DNA of 64,000 nt from contig CM067503.1 in NCBI GenBank assembly GCA_034509495.1, forward strand, positions 23,356,171-23,420,170, in the 5' to 3' direction. The number at the start of each line of letters is the position of its first letter. The first letter of the stretch is position 1. Made by a program: the position numbers and the translations under genes. Positions 50,643-62,559 of this stretch are shown here, piece after piece. The notes below the pieces were generated by a model. The model searched no databases and was not told the origin of the DNA. It saw only the letters and a program-made list of their open reading frames with translations. This DNA is from Acestrorhynchus altus (Eukaryota; Chordata; Actinopteri; Characiformes; Acestrorhynchidae).

Positions 50643-51356
50643 TTAACCTTTAGAACCCTAAACCAATTTTGCGGTGTGTTTCCGTAGTCTGATTTTCCTT
50701 TTTTATAAGAGACAGAAATCCTAGGCTACTCAAACAACTTCAAACGAAAACCTTTACACATAACATTCTTTGTTGCTTTTAACGACGATTAAATAGTTCT
50801 CAGCTCAGAAATCCTGTAGGAAATTGATCATCCAGTATTTCTGAAAATATAATCATTTTGATGAGGAATCATTTGTAATAGATAGACAATGATATTTTGT
50901 ATGAATCAGTATAATCCCTTCTCAGGACTTTTATTCAAAGATTTGAATAATGATACATAAATAATAAAAAGGACATTCAGAACATTGTTTTGTGTTTAGT
51001 TGTTTAACATTATTTGGACCACTGTCTAGTATTTTGAAGAACTCATTATTATAGATATCCTAGTCTAATCAATACAAACTTACATTTTCAACTCAAGAAC
51101 ACTCTAGATGATCAGTTTCCCACAGGATTTCTAAGATATAAAGAGTTTTTAGTCAATTTAAGAAAATAACTTGCAAGTAAATTTTGATCAAAACATGGTC
51201 CCATATCGTAATCTCAAATGAATACAAAATTTGAGTTACAGTATCTGGTATGCATGGCACTCTACTATACATTTCTATTTCTCTGACAAATAAAAGTACA
51301 TCAAACTATTAAAACATCCAGCAAAATTGGCCTAAAATTATGGTTCTAAAGGTTAA
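50643..51356 (+). mobile_element. TTAA-type MITE with terminal inverted repeats (copy 4 of 4, best preserved)
   Basis: Begins TTAACCTTTAGAACCCTAAA and ends with the reverse complement of TTAACCTTTAGAACCATAA. The outer 15 nt are identical, and the inner parts (CCAATTTTGC and on) still align. The TTAA at each end would be the duplicated target, as for piggyBac-type elements. It is 714 bp with no coding capacity. Internal blocks (ACTGTCTAGTATTTTGAAGA, GATCAAAACATGGTC, CAAATAAAAGTACATCAAAC) are shared in order with the copies at 3.6, 9.3 and 15.4 kb. Confidence 0.8.
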
Positions 51357-52104
51357 CCTAACAGCATTCAATTTTATTTGGATTATTTCTGACTGGTAAT
51401 TCATTGAAAGTGGAGAAAGTGTGTGTACAGTGCAGATTCTAACATTTTCATCCATCCCATATCGCTGTCTCAGAGTAGAAGTCGAGATATTTTATTATGA
51501 CTGCATTTGGAGGTGAAAGAGGCAGCTGTACTGTAGATATTACAGTTGCTGCACTGGAGCCTCATCTGCACGACAGAGGCTTCGAGGAATGATTGCACAG
51601 CAGTGTGTGACTGCATTCAGGGAGAGAAAATAGCTCACCAAAGAAGGTAAGACTTATCTAGAGTGATCTCTGAGAGTTGAAGTGAAAGGGCACATTTTTT
51701 CTTCACCTCTACTGTAGGTCTTGATGAAATTGCAGAGCTTCTGTTCAATATGGGTGACACACAGCTTCTGGGAAAAATACAGAATCTATGCTCCTGATAA
51801 AGAATATCTGTGGCATACGATTTCCATAATTAGTAAGATAAAAGTCCATGAATTCACTTCACTTGATGTTCTCTCACAAAAAAGTCAGCATCTGCTGCTC
51901 TCCACCAGTGCTAACACATGCTAATGCAGATGGCAGAACAGACGAATGAAAAGCAGCTCCAGAGAAGATGAAGATGCAGAGCATTGTGACTTACTTAACC
52001 TTTGATGCTCAAGGGGGCTTGAATCCTTTACTCTCATGACTACAAATTCTTAACAGATGAGTTATTTGAAATACTGAATTATTTACGGCACACAGCAAAA
52101 ACTG

Positions 52105-52268
52105 GAGAGTTAAACGTTCCTGAGTTGATTTTAACTCTTAAAGTGTTATTGAACACATTGGAATTTAAACTGTGTTCAGTATTTGAATCGTTTGAGGTGA
52201 TCAGGTCAGAGTTAATCCAGCACTGTTCAACTCGGCAAAGACTTAATTCAACTCCACTGATCCTTGCA
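52105..52268. mobile_element. MITE-like repeat rich in GTTAATTCAACTC motifs
   Basis: TGATTTTAACTCTTAAAGTG, GTCAGAGTTAATCCAGCACT, GTTCAACTCGGCAAAGACTT and AATTCAACTCCACTGAT resemble an abundant fish MITE (recalled). Ends are not defined. Confidence 0.42.
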
Positions 52269-52335
52269 AATTCTTCAAATGCGGAAAGATTGACTACATA
52301 ATTTTTGATAGCAGGGCACAGAGTTCACACTATAC

Positions 52336-52535
52336 CATGATTGGCCAGCTGTGGCCTGGAGGTTTGGGAACAAGTCTTGTAACTGGAAGGTTGCCTGTTT
52401 GAAACACTCAACTGGCAGGGCATGACTGAAGTACCCTTAAACAAGGCACTCAACTCTCCAGTGTGTGAACTCACTAGTGTGTGTGTGTGTATCACTGTTT
52501 GTGGATGGGTTTAAATGCATAGGGGGGAAAGTTAG
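52336..52535 (+). mobile_element. tRNA-derived SINE-like repeat, copy 2
   Basis: Starts CCAGCTGTGGCCTGGAGGTT (A-box region), then ACTGGAAGGTTGCCTGTTTG (B-box region), TGACTGAAGTACCC, AAACAAGGCACTCAACTC and a GT-rich part. It matches the minus-strand repeat at 1345-1592, and the same 21-bp tandem repeat lies close by (52620-52720). Confidence 0.65.
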
Positions 52536-52619
52536 CTATTTATAATGTACATAGGTTAACAATTTTATGGAGTTAAATGAATACTAATCAAATACTTTTA
52601 CTGTGTAAATAAAAATATT

Positions 52620-52720
52620 TAATAAGAGACACTGAATAATTCATGACAGATATGGAACAATTCATAGTAGACACTAAATAATTGAGAGAGCTATACTTAA
52701 TAATTTATGATATATTGCTT
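52620..52720. repeat. 21-bp degenerate tandem repeat, third array
   Basis: Units such as GAGACACTGAATAATTCATG and CAATTCATAGTAGACACTAA. It is the same family as the arrays at 1.6-1.8 and 2.7-2.9 kb, about 50 kb away. Confidence 0.62.
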
Positions 52721-52789
52721 TGAATTATAAGTTTCTATGTGACATTTAGATCAAAAGTGAGTTATTTATGTATTCTTATTCTGTAGTAG

Positions 52790-53100
52790 CGATAAAATGA
52801 GGTGTACATTACAGTGTCTCATTAGGGTGAATATTAATAACACTCTAAATGAAGGTATTATGGCATAAAATGAGGTGGAGTTACAGTTTCTCATTAGGAT
52901 GAATAATAATAACACTGTAAATGTAGGTTTTGTCATAATACTGAGCTGGACTTACAGTCTCTTATTGGGGTTGAAAATTAACACTCTAAATGTGTGATAT
53001 ACACTGAGGTGTGAGATACAGTCTCCAGTTAGGGTGAATATTAATATCACTCTAAATGTAGGTATTATACACTGAGGTAGATCTACAGTGTCTCTTTGAA
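52790..53100 (+). repeat. Minisatellite, unit about 70 bp, about four and a half units
   Basis: Each unit contains TGAGGTG.A..TACAGT, CTCATTAGGGTGAATATTAA and TAACACTCTAAATGTAGGTA. Divergence between units is moderate and the last is partial. Confidence 0.85.
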
Positions 53101-53974
53101 TGAATGGGAATTCACTTAAAATTGAAATATATTTCTGTTATCATGTCAATTGTGCTTTTTAAATGCTGATTTCAAACAAATTTAGGTCCAGCTGTCATTC
53201 TCATGCTAAATCTCTCACAGTCAGCACCTGCATTAACTTGATGTATAGGCTGAATGCAAAGTGTTGATTGCAAATAATGGTTTACAAATAGACCATATTA
53301 AATCCTCATAATGTGGCAGTGTAGTGTAAGTGAAATGTGTCAAGCCTATGAACGTTGTAATTGCATGATTTGTGTTTAAGAATACCACTTAGCTCACGCA
53401 AATACATTCTATAGAAGGCTTTGTTTCTGTCAATGAGAAACACAGCAAAGAAACCCTTGGTAGTTGCTCATTGTAATTTTTGTTTTGAACAGTTGCATGT
53501 TTACACAAATGGTCATAATGGATTTCTTTAAAAACATTGGCCAACCTCTTGTAATGTAACAGATTTAAATAGACTGTTTTTGTCACGACACATACTGTAT
53601 GTCATACATGAGCTCACATCAGCAGTCAGAACTGAAATTCTCCTCATAATGTGATATTCAGAAATGCATCTACAACTACTCTTGAAACATACCAGATTCA
53701 CATTTTAGACACAGTGCACCAGTGAGCAGGATATTACTGGAGGAAACTACATTGTAAATTGAGATGAACTTATTGATAGTGGACATGATTGGATGGAGCT
53801 AAATTGTGGTAAGCTGAGTAGTTGAAGATATGCAGTCCATATGACAGAATGGACTGGCGGAATGGTACATTTTGAAAAAACAAGATATAGCACATGCAGT
53901 ATGTGTTCTGATGGCATGGCATAACTCCTGAACATTAATGTCACTATATGTACATCTCTACTATCATTTCAATG

Positions 53975-54075
53975 TGATTAATGGCTTGGATCTGGTGTCA
54001 GTGCTTAATGGTGCATGTTTGGTTTGTGTGATTAATTGTGTGAATCCAGTTTCAGTGTGAATACCTTTTTGGACC
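53975..54075 (+). repeat. About 30-bp minisatellite, left outlier
   Basis: GTGATTAATGGCTTGGATCT, GGTGTCAGTG and GTGTGAATCCAGTTTCAGTG belong to the unit that dominates 55195-55920. Confidence 0.6.
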
Positions 54076-55194
54076 CAGATTGAATCATTACATTAGCTGC
54101 TAGCGCAATGAATTCACTTTAGATAAATAATTTACATACTAAAATTTTCCAAATAAAATACATTCAATCATCAAAATTCTTTCCAAAAAAGACAGCTTTG
54201 TGTAATTGTATGGATGTAATAATGTATATTATTACGCGTGGAAATAATGTGCATTTTCAAATCAGTGCATCATCATTTCAGTGTATTGTAAATAATGTCA
54301 TGACATTTGAACTGTGACTGAACACAGTTACATCATCAGTGACAAATTAGTCATGTTTTATCTTCAACTGAAGAGAATTAAAAGGTCATTTGTGAGCAAT
54401 TATTAGATTTATTTATTTATTTGAATAAGACGATCTATTCTACATTTATAACAAGCTGTTTCAGTTGTGACATCAGCCCAGGAATAGATTGGGGCCATGT
54501 GACTGAGATACCAAGCAAGACCAAGAGAGCCACACACAAACACAGCTTTTGACACCAGAAACTTGCACACAGAATTTGCATATAAAACACCACTTAAACA
54601 CAACCCCTTCTCTTCTGTCTCTCTGTCCCCTGAGCAAGTGAGCACTGTTCACTTTTAAGCTGCTGGTGCACCACCCTGAACACCTTCAGGTGACCCTCAA
54701 TTAGAACAGGCCAGGATGAACATGATACTTTGCCGCTGCATCAAAAACACAATCAAAAATGTTTTATTAATTTACATGATTAACAGTGTTAAATATGGAA
54801 AATTCATGTAATAGCCTAGAGCTGGGGGATAATCCCCAAAGTCATTCAGCCAGCCCTACAAAAATGTCAATGGTCCTGACTAATTCACATCAAAACTGTA
54901 AAACCTGCATATTTGTCCAATAGTTTATGTAATTGTTTCTTCGTTATGTTTATTATAGCATTTTTATGGTAATAACATATAATAACAATAATCTGTGTTC
55001 AGACTGTTAAGATTATTAGGTAAATTGTAATCTCTAATTATTCTCTATCTTAACTTGACTAATGGATCAACAAAGCACATCATAATTATCTGATGGTTTT
55101 GAGTGAAAGAGTAAGAATTAAAACTGTTACCCCAACAATAATGTTACAAAAATGACACTATTGTAACTATGTACATTTAAAAGCCTAATCTATT

Positions 55195-55920
55195 TCATTA
55201 ATGGTTTATGTTTATACAGTTTCTGTAAATAATGGTTTGGATCTGCATTCAGTTTGATTAATGGTCTGGATCTGGTTTCACTGTGATTCAAGGATTAAAT
55301 CTGGTTTTAGTGTGATTAATGGTTTAGATTTGGTTCCAGTCTGATTAGTGGTTTAGATTTGGTTTCATTGTGATGAATGAATTGATCAGGTTTTAAGTGT
55401 TTGGATCTGGTTTCAATCTGATGAATGATTTGGATTTGGTTTCAGTGTGATGAAAAGATTGAGTCTGGTTTTAGTGCAATTAATGGATCTGGTTTCAGTC
55501 TGTTTATTGATTTGGACCTGGTTTCAGTCTGATTAACAGTTTGGATCTGGTTTCAGTCTGATTAGTGGTTTGAATTTAGTTTTGATGTGATGAATGGATT
55601 AGATCTGGTTTTAGTGCAATTAATGGTTTGGATCTGGTTTCAGTCAGATTAACGGTTTGAATCTGGTTTCAGTCTGATTAGTTGGCTTGTTTTAGTGTGG
55701 TTTATTTTGTGGATCTGGTTTTAGTGTGCGGATTGGGTATCAGTTTAGGTAATATGTTTGAATCCCGCTTCAATGTAGATAATAATTTGGATCAGACTTC
55801 ACTCCAGTTACTGCTGTGAGTTGCTTTCAGTGTATTTATGGTCTTTATCCAGTTTCAATGTGATTACTGTTCTGAATCTGGTTTCAGTGTAGTTATTGAA
55901 GTATGACTCTAGTTTCAAAG
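55195..55920 (+). repeat. Minisatellite, unit about 30-33 bp, more than 20 units
   Basis: Tandem variants of GGATCTGGTTTCAGTCTGAT followed by TAATGGTTT. The core (about 55310-55690) is well ordered and the flanks are more diverged. Further units at 56172-56225 lie beyond a SINE-like repeat. Confidence 0.9.
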
Positions 55921-55949
55921 ACAAAGACACAGATGTAACCTGCCCCCTA

Positions 55950-56171
55950 TCATTTAATGCATCCATGCAGTGAATACATTCTTACACACTAGTGAGCACA
56001 CACAGTGAGACAGTGAACATGTGTGCCTTCGCTGCAGCACCTGGAAAGAAGAAAGTGTTAGGAGCCACGTTGAAGGGCTCAAGGGTGGCAGCTTGGTTGA
56101 CCTGGATATCAAATCCACCACCCTGTCATCGATAACCCAGTTCTCTAACCACTGTGCTATCACTGGCCCAT
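55950..56171 (-). mobile_element. tRNA-derived SINE-like repeat, copy 3
   Basis: The minus strand reads GGGCCAGTGATAGCACAGTG then GTTAGAGAACTGGGTTATCG (A-box region), GGTGGATTTGATATCC (decayed B box), and further on CACTAGTGTGTAAGAATG. The layout follows the copies at 1.3-1.6 and 52.3-52.5 kb, though divergence is higher. It interrupts the minisatellite. Confidence 0.5.
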
Positions 56172-56225
56172 TGTTACAACACGATTAATAGTGTGGTCCT
56201 GGTTTCAGTACAATTATTTGCATGG

Positions 56226-57247
56226 ATTAAGTTTCATTGAAATTCATTTCATACTGAAATTCTTTCATATCCTCAAAATATTGTTTAGGGTTTCTATAGA
56301 TATATCCACTGTTAAACATGATCTATGCAGCATACACAATGTGAGCACTAAAAACAGAAGGCTCTAAATAGCACAGGGATTGGATACATAGCTCTGGGCC
56401 AAGACTTTAATTCATATATAGAGGTTCTGAGCAACAAATCCACTTAATTACATGTGCAAGACGTCAAGACTCAGAAGAAACAAGCTATTAGCATCTATTA
56501 CTTGGGAAAAGCTCAGACTTCAAACATGAGATTATAAACACAATCACAACACCCAACATTACTTCTTCCACAGCGGAAGCACTTTCTTTCATATTGCTAT
56601 GCTTAAAAGGTCTGCCCATGTGACGACACTGTAGGAAGCAACATGAAATTGTGACATGGAAAAAAATGGTTAATGAGTTGAATTTAGGAATGATCATACA
56701 ACCTACTGAGATATTTTAAGAAGACTCAAGAATATCACCCAACTGCCTCATTGACTTCCATTATCAACATGTTGTTCTATGGTTATCTCTTTTTTAATTT
56801 TCAGTAGAACATGGAATTACTGACGACTGTAATCTACCATAAACTACACACACAGCAGACACCGACTATGCGAAGGACCACAGGAGTCAGTATCCTTTTA
56901 ATGGTTACGTATGGCACATATGGAGCATGATACCGCAGTGACATGCAAAATCAAGAGGCAGAGATTCTAACAAGTAGTTACTGATTGCATTACGAATTCA
57001 TGAAAGCATGCAATGGGATGGCCCCAGAGGTCAGCAAGTCAAATTGTGAGTCCAATATGTCAAAAGAGCAGCTGCCACATCACAGCATTTCAGTGTGCTC
57101 TAATGAATCAGTCTGGCCATAAACTGAGCCACTGTCTTGACGCCTCTGACATCAGTAAATTAATAGAGTGTGTGAATTACAGCAATAAAGCCATAGCAGC
57201 AGACAATGCAATAGATGGAAAGAAAGGACATAAACACCAAATATTAC
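56226..57247. other. No further feature recognised
   Basis: Intronic sequence next to the neto1 exon 4 donor. No repeat or coding signal was seen. Confidence 0.5.
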
Positions 57248-57496
57248 CTGCTGTGAAGTTGTAGTTTGCAGAAAAACCAATGGCTTCCAGTTCACCATCC
57301 GCAACAAATTTTATCCAAAGGTAGCGTCCGCTCGACCTGATGTACTGGGGGCTCTGTTGGCCACAGTAGCGTCCAATTATTGGAGAAAAGCCAAAGGGAC
57401 CATCCCGCACTTCGATATGGTCAAATTTACATTCCCATGAAGGTTCTATTGAATACTTTTCGTCAAAGAAGAGATCAATACACTGTCTCGGGGGAG
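57248..57496 (-). CDS. neto1: neto1 coding exon 4 (rest of CUB domain 1)
   Basis: Acceptor ...CTGTTCCAG before 57496 and donor GTAATA after 57248. The exon is 249 nt, phase 1 at both ends, and encodes residues 73-155. It contains the NETO-typical blocks PRQCIDLFFDEKYSIEPSW, CKFDHIEVRDGPFGFSP and LWIKFVADGELEAIGFSA. Cys95 and Cys117 form the second CUB disulphide pair; Cys78 is the extra cysteine seen in NETO1. Asp98 and Asp139 sit where calcium-binding CUB domains carry metal ligands (inference from the family). The NFT glycosylation site at residue 152 ends the domain. The next codon begins with G, which would fit Asp in a conserved following block starting DPDF, but that exon was not located in the window. 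Confidence 0.96.
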
Positions 57497-59532
57497 CTGG
57501 AACAGCAAGAGCAAACACACAACACAAACATTTCACTCAGTCCTATGGGGAACTCTTAAGCTGTAACTGAACACATGCAGTCAATTTTCATTTTTAAACC
57601 ACAGGGTTTTTGAACACTCTTAAAAAAACAGCTTGAAAAAGAAATAATGCACACACTAAAAGGTGATATGTATTTATGCCAATTTTATTTAAACATGGAT
57701 ACACAATTCAAAAATAAGCATGACTTTACTATTTTTTTTTAGACATTTTATGACCTTAAGGGCCAAGAAATAGATTAAGCCAGGTCTTGGGCTAAATTAA
57801 ACTTCCACTGATGACTCATAATTGAATATTCATTTTAGTCTAGAATTAGCCTTGGAATTGGCGTTTAATCTTTAAAATCTTTTTTAGGACACAATGAAAC
57901 TTGAAATAGATCTGCAGGAACCTCATTAAAGGACAAAAATGTCCTTCAACAAGAAAGCATTAATAGGAAAAACATATAACACACAACAGACTTAATTTGC
58001 TCTACTTCAAATGAACTCATTTCTCAACTTCTCATAGGCTGAGCACAAGTCTTATTTCAGAAAAGTTTTGCGAGTGAAAAAATACAGTCTTAGGGACTTA
58101 TATAGGACTCAAATGATAAACTACCTCCCAGGATAACACACTGGTCTCTGCAGCTTTAGGTTGCTAACAAAAACATTTAGTTCAAGAATCAAATTTGCAA
58201 CCTAAATGTGTACAACATTTCCACATAAATAAACGACTTTGGCACAGTTATTGCTGGCAGTAAATGAACTGAAAAAGAAAACAGCCTTGATTTCGAATAT
58301 TTTATTAATGTGGAAATGATGCACACTTGTGTACACACTTGAATAAAATCACTTACTGGCTTGATTCAAGTCGGTGAGCCAGAATGATCACTGACCAGGG
58401 TTATTTATGGGTAATATTATTTACAGTAAGCTTAATGTCCATTTATATACAGAGATTAGTTTGTTGCATTTTAAAGCCAACTACACCTAAATGAGTCCGG
58501 TTTGGGTTTCACTGCTGTGGCTCCTTTTTACTTACACATTACTAATACACTGTGTCTGCATTTAGAGTTTATACTGAAGTTAAATTACCCAGAAGAAAGT
58601 CAATATCCGCCAACACACAAAGACAGAAATTGGAAATTGCTGCTCTCATTCTACACCATGGTGTTTCTGTCAGTAAAACGAGGTATCAAGATGGATCTCT
58701 GAGCTAACTGACCATATTCTCTCCATAATATTTGGAGCAAAAGGGTACAGGAAGTGGAATATGACACTACTGGTTAATATTATTTTGGCACAGCCCCTGG
58801 AGAACATCCAATTAATATGTTAAACAAATCGGAAGAGCAAATCCAGCCCCATTTTCAGTTTGTTTGGAAAATTCTTGTTAGGACTTTTCTGGTTTGTAGG
58901 TTGCTGCGACAACCAGAGAGACTTAATATTTCAAAGCTAGCCATCCATCACTACATAATACATGGAATAATTCTCAGTATTTCCTCATGATTTGAGGCAG
59001 AGTTACAGAGGCAGCATAACAGAATTGTTTATCCACTTATCATAATTCCTAAACAAATCATTTGTTTTACACACATGCTACAAATAGTATGAACATGAAG
59101 ATGGTTGTAGATAAAAAGATATAGTTATTTATAGTTTACACACAGTTAAATGATTTGACCTGATGTGTTTGAAATGAGCGGTAACATGAAATAATAAGGG
59201 AAAAAAAATATTTCAAGCTGGCTTTTGATTTACTTAAACTGGAATGAGGTTGATTTAATTTACTTATATTTATTTACATATGACTGGATTTTAATCACTA
59301 TTATTTAGTTTGGCTTTACTTGTATTACTTGTATTTATTATCTTTTTGCAGAGGTCCTCTTGTTAAATGATACAAACTAAACTAAGATACATACAGTACT
59401 ATTCATACAGCACATAAAACACAAAGGTGGGGTGAACTTAACTTAAAGTTACAAAAACAGTAATGCATTGAAATGTCAACAGATTTCCTTAAATTAGATG
59501 ACAATTACAAACAATAAAATAATAAAGCATAC
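57497..59532 (-). other. neto1: neto1 intron 3
   Basis: About 2.0 kb with GT donor and AG acceptor. The sequence is AT-rich. No mobile element, long tandem repeat or other gene was recognised in it. Confidence 0.88.
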
Positions 59533-59667
59533 CCTCAATGATGTAAATGCACTCTCTCTCTGGGGGGTATTTGTTGGGGTAGTTTGGAGATGTGAACAGC
59601 CCTCCCTCTGGATTTTTCACCCACGTTCCGCATTGCCCAGCAGGCTGCACCCCTGAGTTGTTTTTCA
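59533..59667 (-). CDS. neto1: neto1 coding exon 3 (start of CUB domain 1)
   Basis: Acceptor ...TTCTTTCAG before 59667 and donor GTATGC after 59533. The exon is 135 nt, phase 1 at both ends, and encodes residues 28-72. Residues 28-39 are a variable linker with a possible N-glycosylation site (N30-N-S). CUB domain 1 starts at Cys40 (CGTWVKNPEGG), followed by the typical CUB block SPNYPNKYPP and the second cysteine Cys67 (EREC), which should pair with Cys40. The exon ends in IYIIE and splits an Ala codon with exon 4. The sequence matches NETO family CUB1 closely. The frame stays open past the donor for a few codons, but that extension is intron. Confidence 0.95.
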
Positions 59668-59752
59668 CTGAAAGAAGCAACAAAATCAGACATCAGAGAA
59701 TGAGCAGACAGGGAGTATGAGAGCGACAAGAAAGAATAAGTTCCCACATTAC
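59668..59752 (-). other. neto1: neto1 intron 2 (85 bp)
   Basis: An 85-bp intron with GT donor and CAG acceptor. It is near the lower size limit usual for vertebrate introns, and in strong contrast to intron 4. It is needed to join LSGATKKEA to the CUB domain in frame. Confidence 0.88.
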
Positions 59753-59806
59753 CTGCTTCCTTCTTTGTTGCCCCAGACAACCCAAGTATGAGGAGACTTG
59801 CAACAA
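59753..59806 (-). CDS. neto1: neto1 coding exon 2 (signal peptide core)
   Basis: Acceptor ...CTCTCACAG precedes 59806 and donor GTAATG follows 59753. The exon encodes residues 10-27 (the first shared with exon 1): VVASLLILGLSGATKKEA. This is the hydrophobic core and cleavage region of a signal peptide. The block LSGATKK followed by an acidic or polar stretch is what separates NETO1 from NETO2 in my memory of the family, and it is the main reason for choosing neto1. The exon is 54 nt, phase 1 at both ends. It lies 85 bp upstream (in transcript order) of exon 3. Confidence 0.92.
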
Positions 59807-60479
59807 CTGTGAGAGGAATTAATAGCAAAAGAGAATTTTTAGCAGTTCAAACATACACATAAAAAAACTGTGAAAGCTATTGTATTGTTAATCAATAGAT
59901 GTGTGCTGTGCTAGTTTGCAGCTCAGTAAGCTGGAACTCAATTTCAGGTTTATTATGAGGTTCTTTTCAGGTTAATTTCAAAACAGATCAGAAAGGTAGA
60001 ATTAAAATCTCTACTTAACAAACAACAGCTATAAAAGAGGACATGATTTAAATGCAAGGTTGCAGTTTTACGGGCATTGGGTAGACAGCAAAAATCTATT
60101 AATTTCAGTTCTTGCTGTGGGTATTTATTCAGGCAAGGGGTGTATTCTCCGTAGCACTTTGGAAATTAGAGATGCACAATGATATTGTTAATCACATTAG
60201 TTTAATTAGTCACAGTTTCTACATTTCAGAGATATCACCATGACAATGTCCTGAAAGGCTGGGGTTAAGACTGGTCTCAGATTATTCAAAATATTTTTAT
60301 AGATCTTGACATGTATTTCCTACAGAATACTTTCAAAATGATCATTATAAATTTAGACAGGACTTTTTGTTAGTGCTGTGGCTATGTTTTAAATCTATAT
60401 AGTACCTACATGTATATCTATAGTATCTACATGTGATTGATGTTGCTTTGTATAAAAACACTAAAATAATTGGAATTAC

Positions 60480-61050
60480 TAAAGTTAGAACATTTGACCA
60501 CAGCAGTTGGCTTCCTACTAGTTCCCAGAATTCAGAAGGCTTCAGCAGGGGGAAGAGCCTTTCCTTACAAAGCCAACCCTACTCTGTGATAACCTTCCAG
60601 ATAATGTTCAGATTCAGATTTAGATACAGGGGTTCATGGACATAGGGAATTATGGTAAACCAACATCTGATCACTTCACACAATCACTCAGGTTTTGACA
60701 GTTGAGCAGTTGCATATCAAAGTTCCACAATGCTCTCATGTTTATATTACTTTCTGATTCTCTCCTTTAGGATGTTATAGACTGATTTGCCAGTCAATTG
60801 ACAAACTCTGGTCATTTTTACATTCTTTGTTCTCCATAAATGTAAACATCAAACTATTTATATCTCTCTACTTTTCCAGAGTTAAAAATGTCACACATCT
60901 GAGATGGACCTCAGGCTCCTGGCTTTCCCTTCACACTAGTGAAAGTTTCCCACCCTGCCCTGGAATAGTTGCCCACCCTAGTTAGACCCTAATTAATTAC
61001 TTGTTTTTTTAAAGTTGCTTTGTGACAACATCAGTTTCATCTCAAGGCTG
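60480..61050 (+). mobile_element. L2/Rex-type LINE 3' end, degraded
   Basis: Near 60540-60630 the text CAGGGGGAAGAGCCTTTCCT, TACAAAGCCAACC, CCTTCCAGATAATGTTCAGA and TTCAGATTTAGATACAG encodes traces of the reverse transcriptase C-terminal block usually read as SFSYKAPTLWNDLPDNVR. A 3' UTR follows with TTTTGACAGTTGAGCAGTTG, TTTTCCAGAGTTAAAAATGT, CTGAGATGGACCTCAG and finally AAAGTTGCTTTGTGACAACA, the typical end of this LINE family. It lies antisense to neto1, within intron 1. Confidence 0.7.
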
Positions 61051-61644
61051 GTCCAAGAACCAAAATCCTGAACTTGGGAACCTAGGGGCAGGTTAGATGC
61101 TCAGTATCAGTTGACATGATAATGGATTCCATTTAAAAAGTGATAATTTGTGTAAAGATAAAGGGTTAGATTGAACTAAGCGTGAAGTGAAAGAATTACA
61201 GCTTTGTAAAACGTACCTCAGTAAACACCAGTTAATGTCACAGATATCAGTGTATTTTATAAGTTAAGGTGTCAGGCTATCTCTATTCCTAATTCTAACT
61301 ATGCAAAACTATCCATGAAAGCATCACTGTACATACCAGTGAACCCCACACATGAAAAACAACTGTACTTCATAAGCAAAATCAAAGTCTCTTCACATGT
61401 TCCAATAGCAACATCACCTGTGAATTTTAACAGTAGTGGGACAGATTTTTCTCCAGATTCCCCCAAACACCAGACATGGTACTGTTCTGTTGATTTTATA
61501 ATCTGTGGTTGATGACTGAGCTGTGCATAGGAATCACAAAATTCACCCCAATACTATTAGGAACTCTGTCTAAATGGCTATAACAGCACACTGTTGAGTA
61601 CACTTTAGCACTAAAGTACAGCCTCCAAATGGAGGGGTTAGTTT

Positions 61645-61662
61645 AACATAGTTACTGTAACT
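61645..61662. repeat. Target-site duplication, left copy
   Basis: AACATAGTTACTGTAACT, identical to 61987-62004 on the other side of the RTE-type LINE fragment. Confidence 0.88.
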
Positions 61663-61986
61663 TCTTCTTCTTTCGGCTGCTCCCTTTAGGGGTCGCCACA
61701 GTGGATGATCTGCCTCCATCTTGTCCTATCCCCTGCCTCCTCTACTGTTACACCATGTCCACCTTCACTACATCTATAAACCTTCTCTGAGGTCTTCCTC
61801 TTCTCCTTCTGCCCGGCAGCTCCATCTCCAACATTCTTTGCCCAATATATCCACTATTCCTCCTCAACACATGTCCAAACCATCTCAACCTGGCCTCTCT
61901 GGCTTTATCGCCAAACTGCTCCACCTTTACTGTTCCTCTGATCTGCTCATTTCTAATCTTGTCCATCCTTGTCATTCCCGAACAAA
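61663..61986 (-). mobile_element. RTE-type LINE 3' end, 5'-truncated
   Basis: The minus strand encodes 75 uninterrupted codons of the C-terminal region of a non-LTR reverse transcriptase: EQFGDKAREARLRWFGHVLR, GQRMLEMELPGRRRRGRP, RFIDVVKVDM. The 3' end carries GGCGACCCCTAAAGGGAGCA and CGAAAGAAGAAG, a very widespread fish sequence. It is flanked by an exact 18-bp direct repeat (61645-61662 and 61987-62004), so the insertion is complete as it landed, about 324 bp. It lies in the same orientation as neto1. Confidence 0.85.
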
Positions 61987-62004
61987 AACATAGTTACTGT
62001 AACT
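61987..62004. repeat. Target-site duplication, right copy
   Basis: AACATAGTTACTGTAACT, identical to 61645-61662. The lack of differences suggests a fairly recent insertion. Confidence 0.88.
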
Positions 62005-62559
62005 AAGATAATTTGTTTACAAAGTAAATAATAATAGACCCTCCATTACATTCACAAAACCTAGTGTTCTGGACAAGGGCTGATCAGAAACGTTCTAGAG
62101 ATGTGACAGAAATAAAAATTAGTTTAGTTTGATGGGGCTGATAGTTGCTGTTCTACTTTTTGGTGGAAGATAAATCTTTGACATGGCAGTCAATTTATAT
62201 GGACACACTTATTTTTCACATATTTAAAATCAGAAAGATCATCTGCTTCAAACAACATAAAACGTTGTTGAATATGTTACAGATCATGATACAATGTTAC
62301 AGAATGATACAGATCATCATTCAATATAATCATTCTTCTTAAGTTGTAGGGTTTGTACTCTCATCAGTTTCTGACGCATTACTCATTAAAAGGAGGAGTT
62401 GGAAAAAACTTTAAAACATTTACATTTGTAGTAAATATATTTCTTATTTAAAAAATAGAAACATATTATAGAACCAAAACATCAATTTTGTGCATATGTT
62501 TTTAAACTAAAGTGTTGGAATGTAACTAACTCTCACCTCAAATAAAAAAATGACAGAAA

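Noticed and set aside
57177..57247. Extension of the neto1 exon 4 frame to the left (GNIWCLCPF and on)
   Set aside because: It lies beyond a consensus GTAATA donor, and CUB1 is complete at the donor, so the extension is intron.
59668..59828. A 97-codon frame joining the neto1 signal peptide region through intron 2
   Set aside because: It reads through the 85-bp intron into the wrong frame of exon 3; the spliced version gives the proper CUB sequence.
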